From Haliotis asinina (Eukaryota; Mollusca; Gastropoda; Lepetellida; Haliotidae), in assembly GCF_037392515.1 (NCBI RefSeq), contig NC_090288.1, positions 15,718,969 through 15,782,968 of the forward strand: DNA of 64,000 nt. Direction: 5' to 3'. A model generated the notes under the pieces. That model had not been told where the DNA came from. It saw only the letters and a program-made list of their open reading frames with translations, and made no database searches. Numbering within the stretch: the first letter of the stretch is position 1; every line of letters begins with the position of its first letter. Positions 53,276 through 64,000 of this stretch are shown piece after piece. The position numbers and the translations under genes were made by a program.

Positions 53276-54311
53276 CTTATGATTGATACACTTCTCGCGC
53301 TCGCGTCTGCTCTTATTGTCCTTCGCGCGACTGAGCATCTTTGAGGGTGATATTACGTGTTACAAAAATGTCATTTTCTTACGAATATTTGCATCAATAA
53401 TACCAACTTATTCAATCACCAAGACTGCAGACAACAAATATGAAATAAGTTACAAAATCAGAGCAATGATACACACAAGCCCCACCACTACTGATGTTAG
53501 CCAATCAGGAGACAGTGATCAGTTCATGGATGTAATCATGTAACCATTTATTTATTTCTTAATCTGAATCAACACTGTATTACAAGCAGCATTTTTATTT
53601 AAGTGCTCCTGACAGATACCTGAAGTACCACTGCTCTTATTTTCAAAAAAGGAAACAGAATGTATTTATGAAGTATTCAACTGTATTTTTAATCTATGGA
53701 TTTGTTGTGCCAATGAAGTAGCACTGAATTACATGAAATATATATTTTTTTTTAAAAAAACAGAAAAAACTGACAAATACCTAAAGTACCACTACTTCTA
53801 AAATACTTTTGAACGGATTTAAGAACTATTGAACCATTTCGTCATAACATCAATAGAACAAATGCACAACGATGTAGGAAACGACGAGAGCAAGTCTAGG
53901 GCACCTATTCTCGCAAGTGTCCCACCCAGCGCAACATGGTGTGACAGCATATTCGTATCGTGGGTTATCGAACACTAAAGAAGCATCAGCTACTTTTTTT
54001 AATCACACGATCAATTATAAAGCCTAGCAATAACTAATAAATCTATATCCCTAACATAGGCAACCATTCAAGGCTTAACAATGTCTGTATGGCCCAACAC
54101 CTCCTCCCTTTATAGCCCCTGTGACCTCTGCCGTACGAAAATGTGAAACTTTTCATCCAACGATGAAAAAGACCTGTTCGATGTCAGGAAAAAAACCTCC
54201 CGTAGTGACTGTTACAGTTTACTGGTTCTTCGAGAAAGTTCACTAAAGGATATATGTTGAAAATCCAACGATTAAAAAGCACCTGCTGGATATCCGAAAA
54301 GAATACTCCCG
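53276..54311 (-). other. 3' flank / probable 3' UTR of GPCR B
   Basis: Two overlapping minus-strand AATAAA words at 53556-53547 are candidate poly(A) signals about 760 bp after the stop. Two stretches (ACTGACAAATACCTAAAGTACC at 53768 and CTGACAGATACCTGAAGTACC at 53609) form a local direct repeat. Confidence 0.35.
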
Positions 54312-55042
54312 TCACATCTCCGTTGTGATCGTTGCAATTGACTGGTTCTTAAATACTTGGCGGGACTTGCCCAAAACTAACGCCTTCGCTGCGTTTCTGA
54401 ATCGTTTGTTGGTGCCGTAGAAGACGAAGAAGTTCAGCGAAGGATGTATGTGGGCGAACGTCGACAATAAGATGCTGACGCTGATGTTGACACCGCCGTC
54501 CCTGTCCAACAGAAACAGTATGGAGATAGGAAACCAGCAGATGACAAAGACGGAGAAGATGACAAAGGCGGTTTTGGCCAACTGGACGGAATCACCCTGT
54601 TTCTTGCGTTTCCTGTTTCCCTTAGTGACGGCAACGATCCGACGTCGTGATTTCGCAACGCGATAGTACAGATTTCCGTACGACAGCAACGTAGCCAACA
54701 TCGGCGTCCATAAACACACGATCACGAAGAATACCATGAACGCTCCTGTACTCGGACCCTGGACTAGGAGGCACATATAGGTCTTGTGGTTGAAGCCGTG
54801 ACGTCCAAATCCGAAAAACGTCATCGAGACAACGGTCAACGCCCAGCCGTAGATGCACGTTAGGATGATAATCTGCACCCTCTTACCGTGGAAGCCATGA
54901 CTGTGACACACGATAAGGTAGCGGTTGACGCCGATGGTTGCTATGGTGAGAAGGGAGACGACGCAGGAGACGGTGCAGATGGTGCCGATGATAACACAGA
55001 GAGGCTGAACTTGGGAGAAGAACTTCCATCCTAGAGTCTTTG
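54312..55042 (-). CDS. GPCR B exon 2 (TM3-TM7, stop)
   Basis: Residues 79-321. It begins CA AAG ACT after the acceptor AG at 55044-55043; the first methionine in frame (54911) is internal, so a plain frame search loses TM3. KFFSQVQPLC aligns with SDFFDRIPGLC of GPCR A. Confidence 0.9.
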
Positions 55043-57208
55043 CTGAAACGGCAGAAAATAATGGAAAAGATGTATTTTCGATGTGTTTGGCTGTTACTTT
55101 TAGTTCATTTCTTTATCTGTAAATGTGTATCTGTACAAAGTTTTGAAAACAACTTTAAACACTTTAAATATCACCAACAGGTAAGTAACTGAAAGAAATG
55201 TTGCTTACAGCAAAAGTCAGCAAGCTAAGTTGTGCACAAAGTGGACTTGGTACTTTGAACTTGGGTATGTAGACATGTCAATTTCGCAAACCATGTGTTC
55301 TTGACCTAATGACTACAATAATTCTTAAATTTAATTGAGATGTTTTAAGGTTGAGAGGGGTGTGTGTGTAGTAGTAACTGTTCAGAGCAGGTGTGTGCGT
55401 GCGTGTGAGCATACGTGCGTGTGTGTGTGTGTGTGTGTGTGTTTGTGAGAGAGAGAGAGGGGGCACCAAAAAAACCGTAATGAGGATTACGGGTATTTGC
55501 GCCAAACAAAATAATACGTTGGGGTGTGAAAAGCAGGCATGTAGATTCTTTTTTATATGCACATATTGCTAGGATGCAACCTAATACTTTTTAATCATTA
55601 TCATTGTTTAATAATTATCATTATTAATTTAATAATTTATTTTGATTTAATAATGTAAATGTAAACTAACGGCCAACAGAAACAATACCAAGTGAAAAGG
55701 AAAGAGAACTTTAATAACAGATGTCAGGGCAAAATGCATGTGGTTTCGTTTCTTTTGCCTCTCAGTATAAAGTTATGTACATGCAATCGTTTCATCCATG
55801 AGTGTTGATCGTTTTGGTGCGCCACCTGGAAATTTGATATTGTTTATTAATAAAAATGATTATAAGATGTAATGGCCACAGTTGAACAAATGAATTATTT
55901 CTGATCAAATCCCGGCCTTTTTTCCTTACTTTCTCTTCAAATTTGTTGGGAATTCCCTGGCTTGCTATTTTATCGAATGCATGTAAATTAAAATTTTGAT
56001 ATTTGATACAAAGCATCAGGTAGAAATACAAGGCGCTGTCGATACGAAGTAGCAAATAGTATTTGATACTCGTACTTCCATGATAAATAAAACGGTGTAA
56101 GAAATTTCGAATGGAATACATCACAATCACGAGAACAATATATACTACCGACAAGAAATAAGGGAACTAATGAAATAATAGCGAATTTGAAACTGCTTTA
56201 AATATCCACTAAATCAATTTTAGGCGTCAAGTTCAATATCTGGTGTGTCCACCATGTTGGGCAACACATTCACGGCACCTTGATGGCATGCTGTTAATCA
56301 ATTTCCGGATGGTTGCCCGTGGTATTGCCCGCCATTCCTCTTGGAGAGCTGCACCAAGCTGGGCCAGGTTGGCGGGTCCTGGGTCCCTGGCGTACACCCT
56401 TCAACCAAGAACGTCCTAGAGATGTTCATTTGGGGACAGGTCTGGGGACTTAGAGGGCCAGTCCAATGTCTGCATACCTTCTTGTCGGAGATAAGCGGAG
56501 ACAATTCGGGCCCGATGTGGTCTGGCATTATCATCTTGGAATACAAAATTTCGGCCGATAACTGTAGCCAATGGAGCCACAACAGGACGCAATATTTGGT
56601 CAACGTACCGCTGACCAGTCATGGCTCCGTTAATGGTGACCAAATCTGATCGTCTGTCATGTGTAATCCCACCCCACACCATGACACACCTATACCTCCA
56701 TATCGATCATGGTCAAGAATTGCTGCTCTGGCACATCACTCCCCGCTCCGACGCCAACAACTTTTTCTGCCATCTGTGAATCGTAGGCAAAACCTTGACT
56801 CATCAGAGAACATTGTGTAACGCCAGTGGCGCATAGCCTATCCCTGATGCTGCCTAGCCCATGCCAATCTTTGGCGCTTATGGTGAGCTGAAAGGGTGAC
56901 ACCCTTAAAAGGCCGTCTTGCTTTCAGACAAGCTTGATAGAGTCGGTTTTTAACGGTTGAGGTTGAAATGAGTCTTCCAGTGAGTGCGCGGAATTCTCTA
57001 TTGATGGCAGGGGCCGATTTAAACCTATCGCGTAGAGCAATTAACGTAATGAGACGATCCTGTCTTGGTGTCGTTGATTTTGGTCTACCACGCCCCGGTC
57101 TCGTTGCAACCCCACCCGTTTGACGGTACTTATCCCACATGCCTGAAATTACACTTTTTGATTTACCGGGCATTTGCCGGGCAACTTCACATAATGATGT
57201 CTACCCCC

Positions 57209-57239
<31 letters not shown>

Positions 57240-57790
57240 TCATCCCCACATCATCCCCACAATTCTCCATTTTGTTGCTTCACCGAGATACTGCCTCGGA
57301 GGCATTTCTGTCAGTAAGTGTCAATCTCTATTGTATTAGTGATTGCTACTTCTCCAGTACATTTACAGGAGTTAACTTCTATATGCACGTGTAGCACGTG
57401 CTGGGCATGCATTATGCGAAATTCCATTGTCACTGGATGTTGCGTTTGGGAGATACGCCACGATAACGGACCCTGTCACAGTCAAAGTCATCTACATTCA
57501 ATTTCTTGGTTCCCTTATTTTCTGTCGGTAGTATATATATATAACGGTTACTTACCTATAATACTCATAGGGTCTGCTATGGCAGTAACAAACATATCCG
57601 AAAGCAAAAGGTTGGCGAACAGTACTATTTCCGCCGACTGGAACGGCTTGTATTTCACCAACGTCACCAGCGTTGTGACGTTTCCTGTGGTTCCGACAAC
57701 ACCGGCAACAGCAAACACAATACAGGAGAATATCAGTACACCTGTTACAGAACTAGACGTGGTCACCAGACCGTTGTCCGTCACGTTCAT
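54312..57790 (-). CDS. GPCR B: melatonin-receptor-like rhodopsin-class GPCR, 2 exons, 321 aa
   Basis: Seven-helix receptor paralogous to GPCR A. Coding exons 57790-57556 and 55042-54312, phase 1, donor GTAAGT, acceptor CCGTTTCAG. I start at ATG 57790 (MNVTDNG, with a sequon at N2); the frame continues upstream from a non-ATG codon with no other in-frame ATG seen. GN at 36-37, LLLSD65 in TM2, ADPMSII/A junction identical in place to GPCR A, C94 at the top of TM3, NRY 118-120 then VCHS, basic third loop (KSRRRIVAVTKGNRKRKKQG), FVICWFPISIL in TM6, HPSLNFFVFY for NPxxY in TM7. Ligand and coupling unknown; melatonin-like grouping as for GPCR A. Confidence 0.87.
55392..55461 (+). repeat. GT microsatellite with GA extension
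   Basis: GTGTGTGCGTGCGTGTGAGC, then (GT)n at about 55420-55441 and GAGAGAGAGAG. Confidence 0.9.
56222..57180 (-). pseudogene. Degenerate Tc1/mariner transposase in GPCR B intron
   Basis: The N-terminal half reads in one frame (VISGMWDKYRQTGG, GRGRPKSTTPRQDRL, STVKNRLYQ, LKARRPFKGVTLSAHHKRQR). The catalytic part reads in another (MVWGGITHDRRSDLV, VFQDDNARPHRAR, WPSKSPDLSPNEHL), and the C-terminus (LQEEWRAIPRATIRKLI, GGHTRY) shifts again. At least two frame changes and a poly(C) run cutting into the N-terminus show it is dead. A plain DNA transposon relic, well preserved in sequence. TIRs not identified. Confidence 0.88.
57207..57238 (+). repeat. Poly(C) homopolymer, about 32 bp
   Basis: Nearly unbroken C run after CCCCCGC. 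Homopolymer length is unreliable in assemblies. The poly-Pro frames over it are artefacts. Confidence 0.9.
57556..57790 (-). CDS. GPCR B exon 1 (start, TM1-TM2)
   Basis: Residues 1-78 plus one base, ending ATTATAG before GTAAGT at 57555. TM1 VLIFSCIVFAVAGVVGTTGN; TM2 LFANLLLSDMFVTAIADP. Start choice as given for the gene. Confidence 0.85.
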
Positions 57791-58929
57791 TGTTAAGATA
57801 ATCCTATAGATCAACGCTCCAGCTGCGACGCTTATTGAAAGTTCAAGGTCAGTTAAACATTGCAACTACGTTGAACAGAATCATATTCATGTGAGGACAC
57901 AGTTGAAAATAGATATCTCTGATCATGAAATACGTTTCAGTCCAGCTCTTCCGTCCATGTTTAAACAGATCAATCAAGACTGTTCAGTAACAATCAAGTT
58001 CTTCTTGTTTCTTCATCTACCAGTTACGTTGAAAACCTGAAACCCGCCGAATTAAACCTTTTACCAAACTCCTCGCTCAGTTGGAATCGGATTATGTTGA
58101 AAACACACCTACCTCCCAGCTGACAATTTTGCAGGGATGAATGTTAAAATCGGTGCCAGGCAGCTGACAATTACTAAGCAACGATCACGAGTGTTAAATT
58201 ATTTCTGTCCACAACAAATGTGTTTGCAAACCATGGCATACTCGCAACGCACGTGCGATATACGAGTGCAAAGAGCAATTAGAGATGAATGTTTTCTTTT
58301 TAGAAAGTCAAAGGCATTGTATTGATTTTTGTATTCCACATATAATCCGACAACCTATATTGTGTTCCGTTAACGATTGTCGTGGTTGTAACACCCAAAA
58401 CTCATTCCCGTAATTTCAGCTGACTATTAGTGAGCATTACGCCGCGATAATGATATACGCAATGCGATGGAGATATGTTATGGAAGCACCGTTAACAACT
58501 GTTTATCAGGAAACTCGTATTTGGACTTCTTCTGATCATGTCATTTCGATGCTAATTGGAAACAGAAATATCATAAAATGGTCGGATGACAGCTATTTAC
58601 AAAATACCACGCGTCTATCGTTTCCTGGACAGGAATCCGATTTGCTGTGATACTTAATAATTGAACATGAATAATTTACCCCTAGAGTGCTGAGAAACTA
58701 ACGAAAAGCTTTGTTGTTTTAACTTTTCGTTGTCCTTGGACAAAAAAGTAGTTGTCGGTAATATATACTGAAGGAAACAATTAAGGGAATATCACTTCAT
58801 AGCAGAGTTCCTTTATTTATTCTCACATTTATTCAACGCTGGGAAATATTGAAGGAACGCTTGAATTTTCACGTGTTCATTGATTTGTTTCTCTGAGTAT
58901 ATTTTGACAGTTGGCTGTCTGGGTAAAGA
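57791..58929. other. 5' flank of GPCR B, no gene recognised
   Basis: Probable 5' UTR and promoter region. Frames of 62-66 codons only. Confidence 0.35.
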
Positions 58930-59250
58930 GCGATTACGCACCTCGCTCCGCACAGCATAACACACGAGGCCTGACACAGCACAGCAACACCTATGCTCCG
59001 CACAGCACAGCAACACACAGGGTTCCACACAGCACAGTAACACACAAGGCTCCACACAGAACAACATCATACAAAACCCAACACAGCACAGCATCATACA
59101 AAACCCAACACAGCACAGCATCATACAATACCCAACACAGCACAGCAACACACAAAGCTCCACACAGCACAGCAACACACAAGGCCCGATACAACACAAC
59201 AACACACAAGGTTCCACACAGCACTGTAACACACAAGGCCTGACTGAGCC
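58930..59250 (+). repeat. 27-bp minisatellite array
   Basis: About 12 diverged copies of a 27-bp unit (CACAGCACAGCATCATACAA plus AACCCAA or variants). The period is a multiple of three, so 110- and 139-codon frames stay open on both strands; not genes. Confidence 0.9.
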
Positions 59251-59872
59251 TTAATTGCTCTGATAGGTCTTGTCCGACAAATTACATAAAAACATTACAA
59301 ACACAACACACGTGTTGTTATTGAAATTCATAGTATACAGAAGCGACAACTCTGTATGCCAACAAACCCATTTGTCAGAACTAATGATGATCCTATACGT
59401 AATCCCTACACATCAATCACATCACAGGGTGAACGTCCTTTGTTGATGAAGAAAGGTTTCCTCCACTAATCGAGGATTCTGTCTGTGTTATGTACTGGTT
59501 CCGTGGAAACTGCTGTCTTGCACTTTTACTGGCCATTTATGTGGTAAAGATCGATCTTTTCTCAGACGTATGCGTGTAAATTTACAGTGTCTGTAACTTC
59601 AAATTTCGGAATTGCTGTAATTCTATAGGAAATAAATATCAAAACTTGAACTGCACCACTCATTTACAAAAAAAAAAATGACTGCCATGTTTGAAAACAA
59701 TAGTTTTCAAGTTATTGGTTGAATAAAAATGTTCTTAGACAGTTAGATGATGCACAGAATTCCTCTGTGTTTTTTTGTCAAACAAGGAAAAGTTTAGCAC
59801 CAACTAACTGTTAGCATGGCGCTTGCAATTGTGAGCGAAAGTGCCCAGGTTGTCCACGATCACATGTAGTGG
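59251..59872. other. Non-coding stretch, no feature recognised
   Basis: No coding or repeat signal seen. Confidence 0.4.
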
Positions 59873-60118
59873 AATAGGTGAAGCATGAGAGTCTTATGAG
59901 CAAGGAGTGTGATGCTACATTCAGAATCAATTTCATCCTCATACACTCATGTGCACTTGCCGACATCTGCTTTCCTTTTCACAAACCAAAGGTGAAAGAA
60001 TAGGTGAAGCATGAGAGTCTTATGAGCAAGGAGTGTGATGCTACATTCAGAATCAATTTCATCCTCATACACTCATGTGCACTTGCCGACATCTGCTTTC
60101 CTTTTCACAAACCAAAGG
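59873..60118 (+). repeat. 126-bp tandem duplication
   Basis: 59873-59998 is repeated directly from 59999. About 119 bp (from AATAGGTGAAGCATGAG to CACAAACCAAAGG) look identical, so the duplication is recent or an assembly artefact. Confidence 0.92.
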
Positions 60119-60452
60119 GTTTACACACTGCTGTACACTGTCCGCTTCTCATAAACATGCTCTCTGTGCCGATCCTACTTATCCTGGTATGACAGTATAA
60201 TTACAAAATGTTTAACAACAGAGATCTATCCAATCACCATTTATATAATTCTATGAAATATCCATGAACCAATACAACAAGAACACGTGAACAGATGTTA
60301 ACACCATCACATTTTATTCACAAAGCATGTATAAATTAAACAATTTACAAATCAGAATGGATTTGAACAGAACTCATATGACTAGTTTGATTGCACTCAG
60401 GGAATGCCATGTTGGTCAGAGAGGCTCTCCTCATCACAGAAATACTGGGCCC
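60119..60452. other. Non-coding stretch
   Basis: No feature recognised. Confidence 0.4.
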
Positions 60453-60560
60453 TTATTCTCGAAACGTTTGTAGCCCTAAGAATTCTTAACTTTGGTCGTA
60501 GCCAATGTGTTAAGAATGGGCTTAAGAAGTCCGTAGGGCTATGAATGTTTCGAGAATAGA
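60453..60560. mobile_element. Short palindromic MITE, family M1, copy 2
   Basis: TTATTCTCGAAACGTTTGTA at one end, TGAATGTTTCGAGAATAGAT at the other; interior TTAAGAATGGGCTTAAGAAG as in 2168-2265. Confidence 0.7.
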
Positions 60561-60802
60561 TAGCCATGAAACCACTAAATAGTTTCTTGTTCAGCATTGA
60601 CCCAAGCAAGCAAACTGCCACTTTTAAAAGATCAAATAGTTTGATGTACTTTCTTTTCTCCAAACACTTGAAAGAAAATGAAAATATAAAGATTCATAAA
60701 CATCATGTGTAATTAAAGGAACTATTTAGATAAACATCTTTCATAATAAAAAGGAGCCTGGTGCCAGTGTGCAAACATCATATAAACTAAGTTCCTTAAG
60801 CC

Positions 60803-60924
60803 AGTGAGTATGGTGGGGTGCTGCTTCAGGCAATATTCCAACAAACATCAGGGCTGGGACATCACAAATGGGAATGACACTGATGAGCAAATGCATTAAC
60901 CATGAGGCCAACTCACAGCCCCAA
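60803..60924 (-). mobile_element. SINE-A copy, strongly diverged
   Basis: CAGTGAGTATGGTGGGGTGC, CAGGCAATATTCCAACAAAC, GCTGGGACATCACAAATGGG, CATTAACCATGAGGCCAACT. Confidence 0.6.
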
Positions 60925-61404
60925 GCTCCTTAGCAAGCACACGTATCTGAATGTATGAACAATGTATAAACCTGCACCCTATACACACCTAGTGTTTGTT
61001 CTTCACTCTTCTCCTACCAAACTTAATTGTCAACAAAAATATGCAAACGATAAAATGACAAATCTTTGGCCTTTAATATACATCAATAGATTGGAAGCAA
61101 CATTCTAAGAGTACTACAGGCTGTAACTTCTTATAAGTACAAAATACATAATATGATGTGATGTAGATAGGTATACAGTAAAAGCCATATAAACTTGTGA
61201 GGTGGAGGCATAATATTTCTATTGCTCTTTAAGAATAGATTTTAATACATCTGGGTACAGTGTGCATGTAAGATATGGGTGATGTATGGAAATTTCATAG
61301 CTATGTATAATATCCATGTTACGAAGGAAAGAGGGGTCCAAACATGGATGACATGGTGAATGTAATGAAAACGTATGTCTTACTTTCATTCACGCCACTA
61401 CACC
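60925..61404. other. Non-coding stretch
   Basis: No feature recognised before the 97-bp array. Confidence 0.4.
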
Positions 61405-63240
61405 CTGGCCAAGATCGAAAGACAACTAATGTGGTTGATTCTGGAGAAGAAAATCCACAGCTGGTAAAGGTGTCGCATTTTGTCATTCACTTCAGTGTAT
61501 CTTGGCAAAGATGAAACATCAACCAATGTGGTTGATTCTGGAAAAGGGAAACCACAGCTGGTAAAGGTATCGCATTCTGTCATTTACTACAGTGTTTCCT
61601 GGCCAAGATGAAACATCAACCAATGTGGTTGATTCTGGAAAAGGGAAACCACAGCTAGTAAAGGTATCGCATTCTGTTGTTCACTAAAGTGAATCCTGGC
61701 CAAGATCAAAACACAACCAATGTGGTTGATTCTGGTTGATTCTGGTGAAACCACACCTAGTAAAGGTATCGCATTCTGTCATTCACTGCAGTGTATCCTG
61801 GCCAAGATCAAAACACAACCAATGTGGTTGATTCTGGAGAAAGGAAACCACAGCTGGTAAAGGTGTCGCATTCTGTTATTCACTGCAGTGTATCCTGGCC
61901 AAGATGAAATCACAACCAATGTGGTTGATTCTGGAGAAAGGAAACCACAGCTGGTAAAGGTGTTGCATTCTGTTATTCACTGCAGTGTATCCAGGCCAAG
62001 ATCAAAACACAACCAATGTGGTTGATTCTGGAGAAAGGAAACCACAGCTGGTAAAGGTGTCGCATTCTGTTATTCACTGCAGTGTATCCTGGCCAAGATC
62101 AAATCACAACCAATGTGGTTGATTCTGGAGAAAGGAAATCACAGCTGGTAAAGGTGTCGCTTTCTGTCATTCACTACTGTGTATCCTAGCCAAGATGAAA
62201 CATCAACCAATGTGGTTGATTCTGGAAAAAGGAAACCACAGCTGGTAAAGGACACTCATCCCTTAATTCAAGAAAGTGTATCCTTGCCAAGATCAAAAGA
62301 CAACCAATGTGGTTGATTCTGTAGATACCAAAAGACAGCTGGTAAAGGTATCACTTTCTGTCATTCACTACTGTGTATCCTGGCCAAGATGAAACATCAA
62401 CCAATGTGGTTGAATCTGGAGAAAGGAAACCACAGCTGGCACAGGTATTGCTTCCTGGCATTCACTACAGTGTATCCTGGCCATGATCAAAAGACAACCA
62501 ATGTGGTTGATTCTGGAGAAGAGAATCTCTTTCTTTCATTCTGGCCAAGATCAAAAGACAACCAATGTGGTTGAATCTGTAGATTAGAAACTACAGCTAG
62601 TAAAAATAACTCAACCATTTAAGTGCATTCAGGCACAATGAAACATCAACCAATGTGGTTGATTCTGGAAAAAGGAAACCACAGCTGGTAAAGGTATCAC
62701 ATTCTATCATTCACTAAAGTTTATCCTGGCTAGGATCAAAGCACAACCAATGTGGCTGATTCTGGAGAAAGGAAACCACAGCTGGTAAAGGTATCACTTT
62801 CTGTCATTCACTACTGTGAATCCTGGCCAAGATGAAACATCAACCAATGTGGTTGATTCAAGAGAAGGGAAACCACAGCTGGTAAAGGTATCACATTCTA
62901 TCATTCACTAAAGTTTATCCTGGCTAGGATCAAAGCACAACCAATGTGGCTGATTCTGGAGAAAGGAAACCACAGCTGGTAAAGGTATCACTTTCATTCA
63001 CTGCAGTGTATCCTGACTAAGATGAAAAGACAACCAATGTGGTTGATTCAAGAGAAGGGAAAGCACAGCTGGTGAAGGTAACTCATCCTTTCATTTCACT
63101 GCAGTGCATCTTGGCCAAGATGAAAAGACAACCAAAAGACAATCAAAAGACTCTGGAGAAGGGAAATTAGAGCTGATTCAGTTATCTAGACAACCAAAAG
63201 CCAATCAAAAGACTCTGGAGAAGGGACATTACAGCTGATT
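61405..63240 (+). repeat. 97-bp tandem array, about 18 copies
   Basis: Unit: CCTGGCCAAGATSAAAMRHC, CAACCAATGTGGTTGATTCT, GGAGAAAGGAAACCACAGCT, GGTAAAGGTRTCGCATTCTG, TCATTCACTRCAGTGTAT. Spacing is 97 bp between the well-kept central copies (61914, 62011, 62108). Edge copies are more diverged and the last two are shortened. Each unit carries the palindrome CAACCAATGTGGTTG and a CAGCTG box. Stops in all frames; not coding. Confidence 0.93.
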
Positions 63241-64000
63241 CAGTTACTGAAACAGTATTTCAGAAATATACTGGTGTGTCAGGTGTTAGCTGGCACTATT
63301 TGAAACCAAAGTGTAAAAGGTCCAAGATATTTGCAACTTTGCTTAACCAACTGTATGGAGTCGACCGAGAATCATAGGGTTACTTTGCACATGCAAACCC
63401 TTGAACATTTGATTCTAGTTTAACAAGGGATGATACTCCCAAATAAGGTGCAAAGGATAACACAATCAGATATCTTTCCAGGTAACCTTAACAGCCATAT
63501 CCACTCACAAGGTGCCATTATAGCCACCCAATCACCACTTCAGTTGTCTTGACCTATATTACAAGCTCTGGGAAGATGAACAGTCTCATCACTCTGAGTC
63601 ATAAACATTACAATAATGGTGGACACAGGAGAAAACGAGGAAACACTAATTGGCGTGAAGTTGTTTACACTGTACCACAGGGTCATGTGGGTATGTATTA
63701 CTTCCTTTGCCCAGGAACTAGGATGAGTGGATACATGTCATACTGGATACAGTCACACAATCACTATTACTACAACTCCCAGTCTGTGCTATTTAATCAT
63801 TCCTCCAGTTCAGATGTCCCTTGAAACACACACACATATCTATATGAAACTACCTGTCTGTGAACATGTATGTTCATAGAATGGCAATTTCACTTTCAAA
63901 CATAACCAACAACCTACATGAATTATTCCAATTTTCAAACAACCATGACATAAACAAAGAATATTCAGTACTTTGCTAGCACTGTTTAGCTATTTTGATT
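63241..64000. other. Non-coding stretch to the window end
   Basis: A 91-codon plus frame (63549-63824) shows no recognisable domain. The region may belong to the untranslated end or an intron of a gene outside the window. Confidence 0.35.

Larger units (their letters stand above)
55043..57555 (-). other. GPCR B intron
   Basis: 2.5 kb with a GT microsatellite, an AT-rich stretch and a Tc1 relic. No further exon recognised. Confidence 0.6.

Noticed and set aside
54312-54911. Taking the first methionine at 54911 as a GPCR start
   Set aside because: It falls after NRY; the splice acceptor at 55043 restores TM3 and joins exon 1 in phase.
57065-57394. Proline-rich frames
   Set aside because: Created by the poly(C) run next to a transposase relic.
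58813-59243. Cys-rich 139-codon and His/Thr-rich 110-codon frames
   Set aside because: By-products of the 27-bp array, open on both strands at once.
61405-63240. CRISPR array
   Set aside because: Direct tandem repeats of a 97-bp unit without unique spacers, in eukaryotic DNA.

Overview
The window is animal nuclear DNA, most likely from a gastropod mollusc. It has spliced genes with GT-AG introns and metazoan receptor families, and it is AT-rich with a dense background of interspersed repeats. Two tRNA-derived SINE families share the tail GGAATATTGCT..GCGGCGTAAAAC. I associate that tail with abalone (Haliotis) DNA from memory, so the genus is an inference. I see no ribosomal or tRNA gene, CRISPR array or prokaryotic feature.

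Three host genes can be reconstructed, all on the minus strand. (1) 16245-26675: a complete 7-exon gene for a 413-residue anion-type Cys-loop ligand-gated channel of the glycine receptor/GluCl group. All introns have GT-AG ends and the phases fit exactly. (2) 41156-47423 and (3) 54312-57790: two paralogous 2-exon rhodopsin-class GPCRs of 343 and 321 residues. Each has NRY in place of DRY and lacks the proline of NPxxY, as melatonin-like receptors do. They share the same phase-1 intron position after TM2, so they look like a tandem duplication.

Repeats by region: 1-16 kb holds a 506-bp TIR element, a Tc1 relic, a 54-bp minisatellite with a 699-bp higher-order repeat, many SINEs (some nested) and two small MITE families. 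16-27 kb is the channel gene. Its introns hold a 72-bp minisatellite that copies the last exon's splice acceptor seven times, and a perfect 88-bp inverted repeat. 27-41 kb is gene-poor and contains a complete, apparently intact 1,612-bp Tc1/mariner element (31386-32997). 41-58 kb holds the GPCR pair, near-identical SINE-B copies, a Tc1 copy carrying a 32-bp palindromic insertion, and another Tc1 relic in the second GPCR's intron. 58-64 kb is tandem-repeat rich: a 27-bp array, a 126-bp duplication, and about 18 copies of a 97-bp unit whose core is a short palindrome.

The three receptors are all plasma-membrane signalling proteins, but nothing in the sequence shows that they work in one pathway. 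The strongest novel candidates are the amplified splice acceptor, the intronic 88-bp hairpin, the unusual M2 pore residue of the channel, and the 32-bp micro-transposon inside a transposase. I did not find a new multi-gene system.
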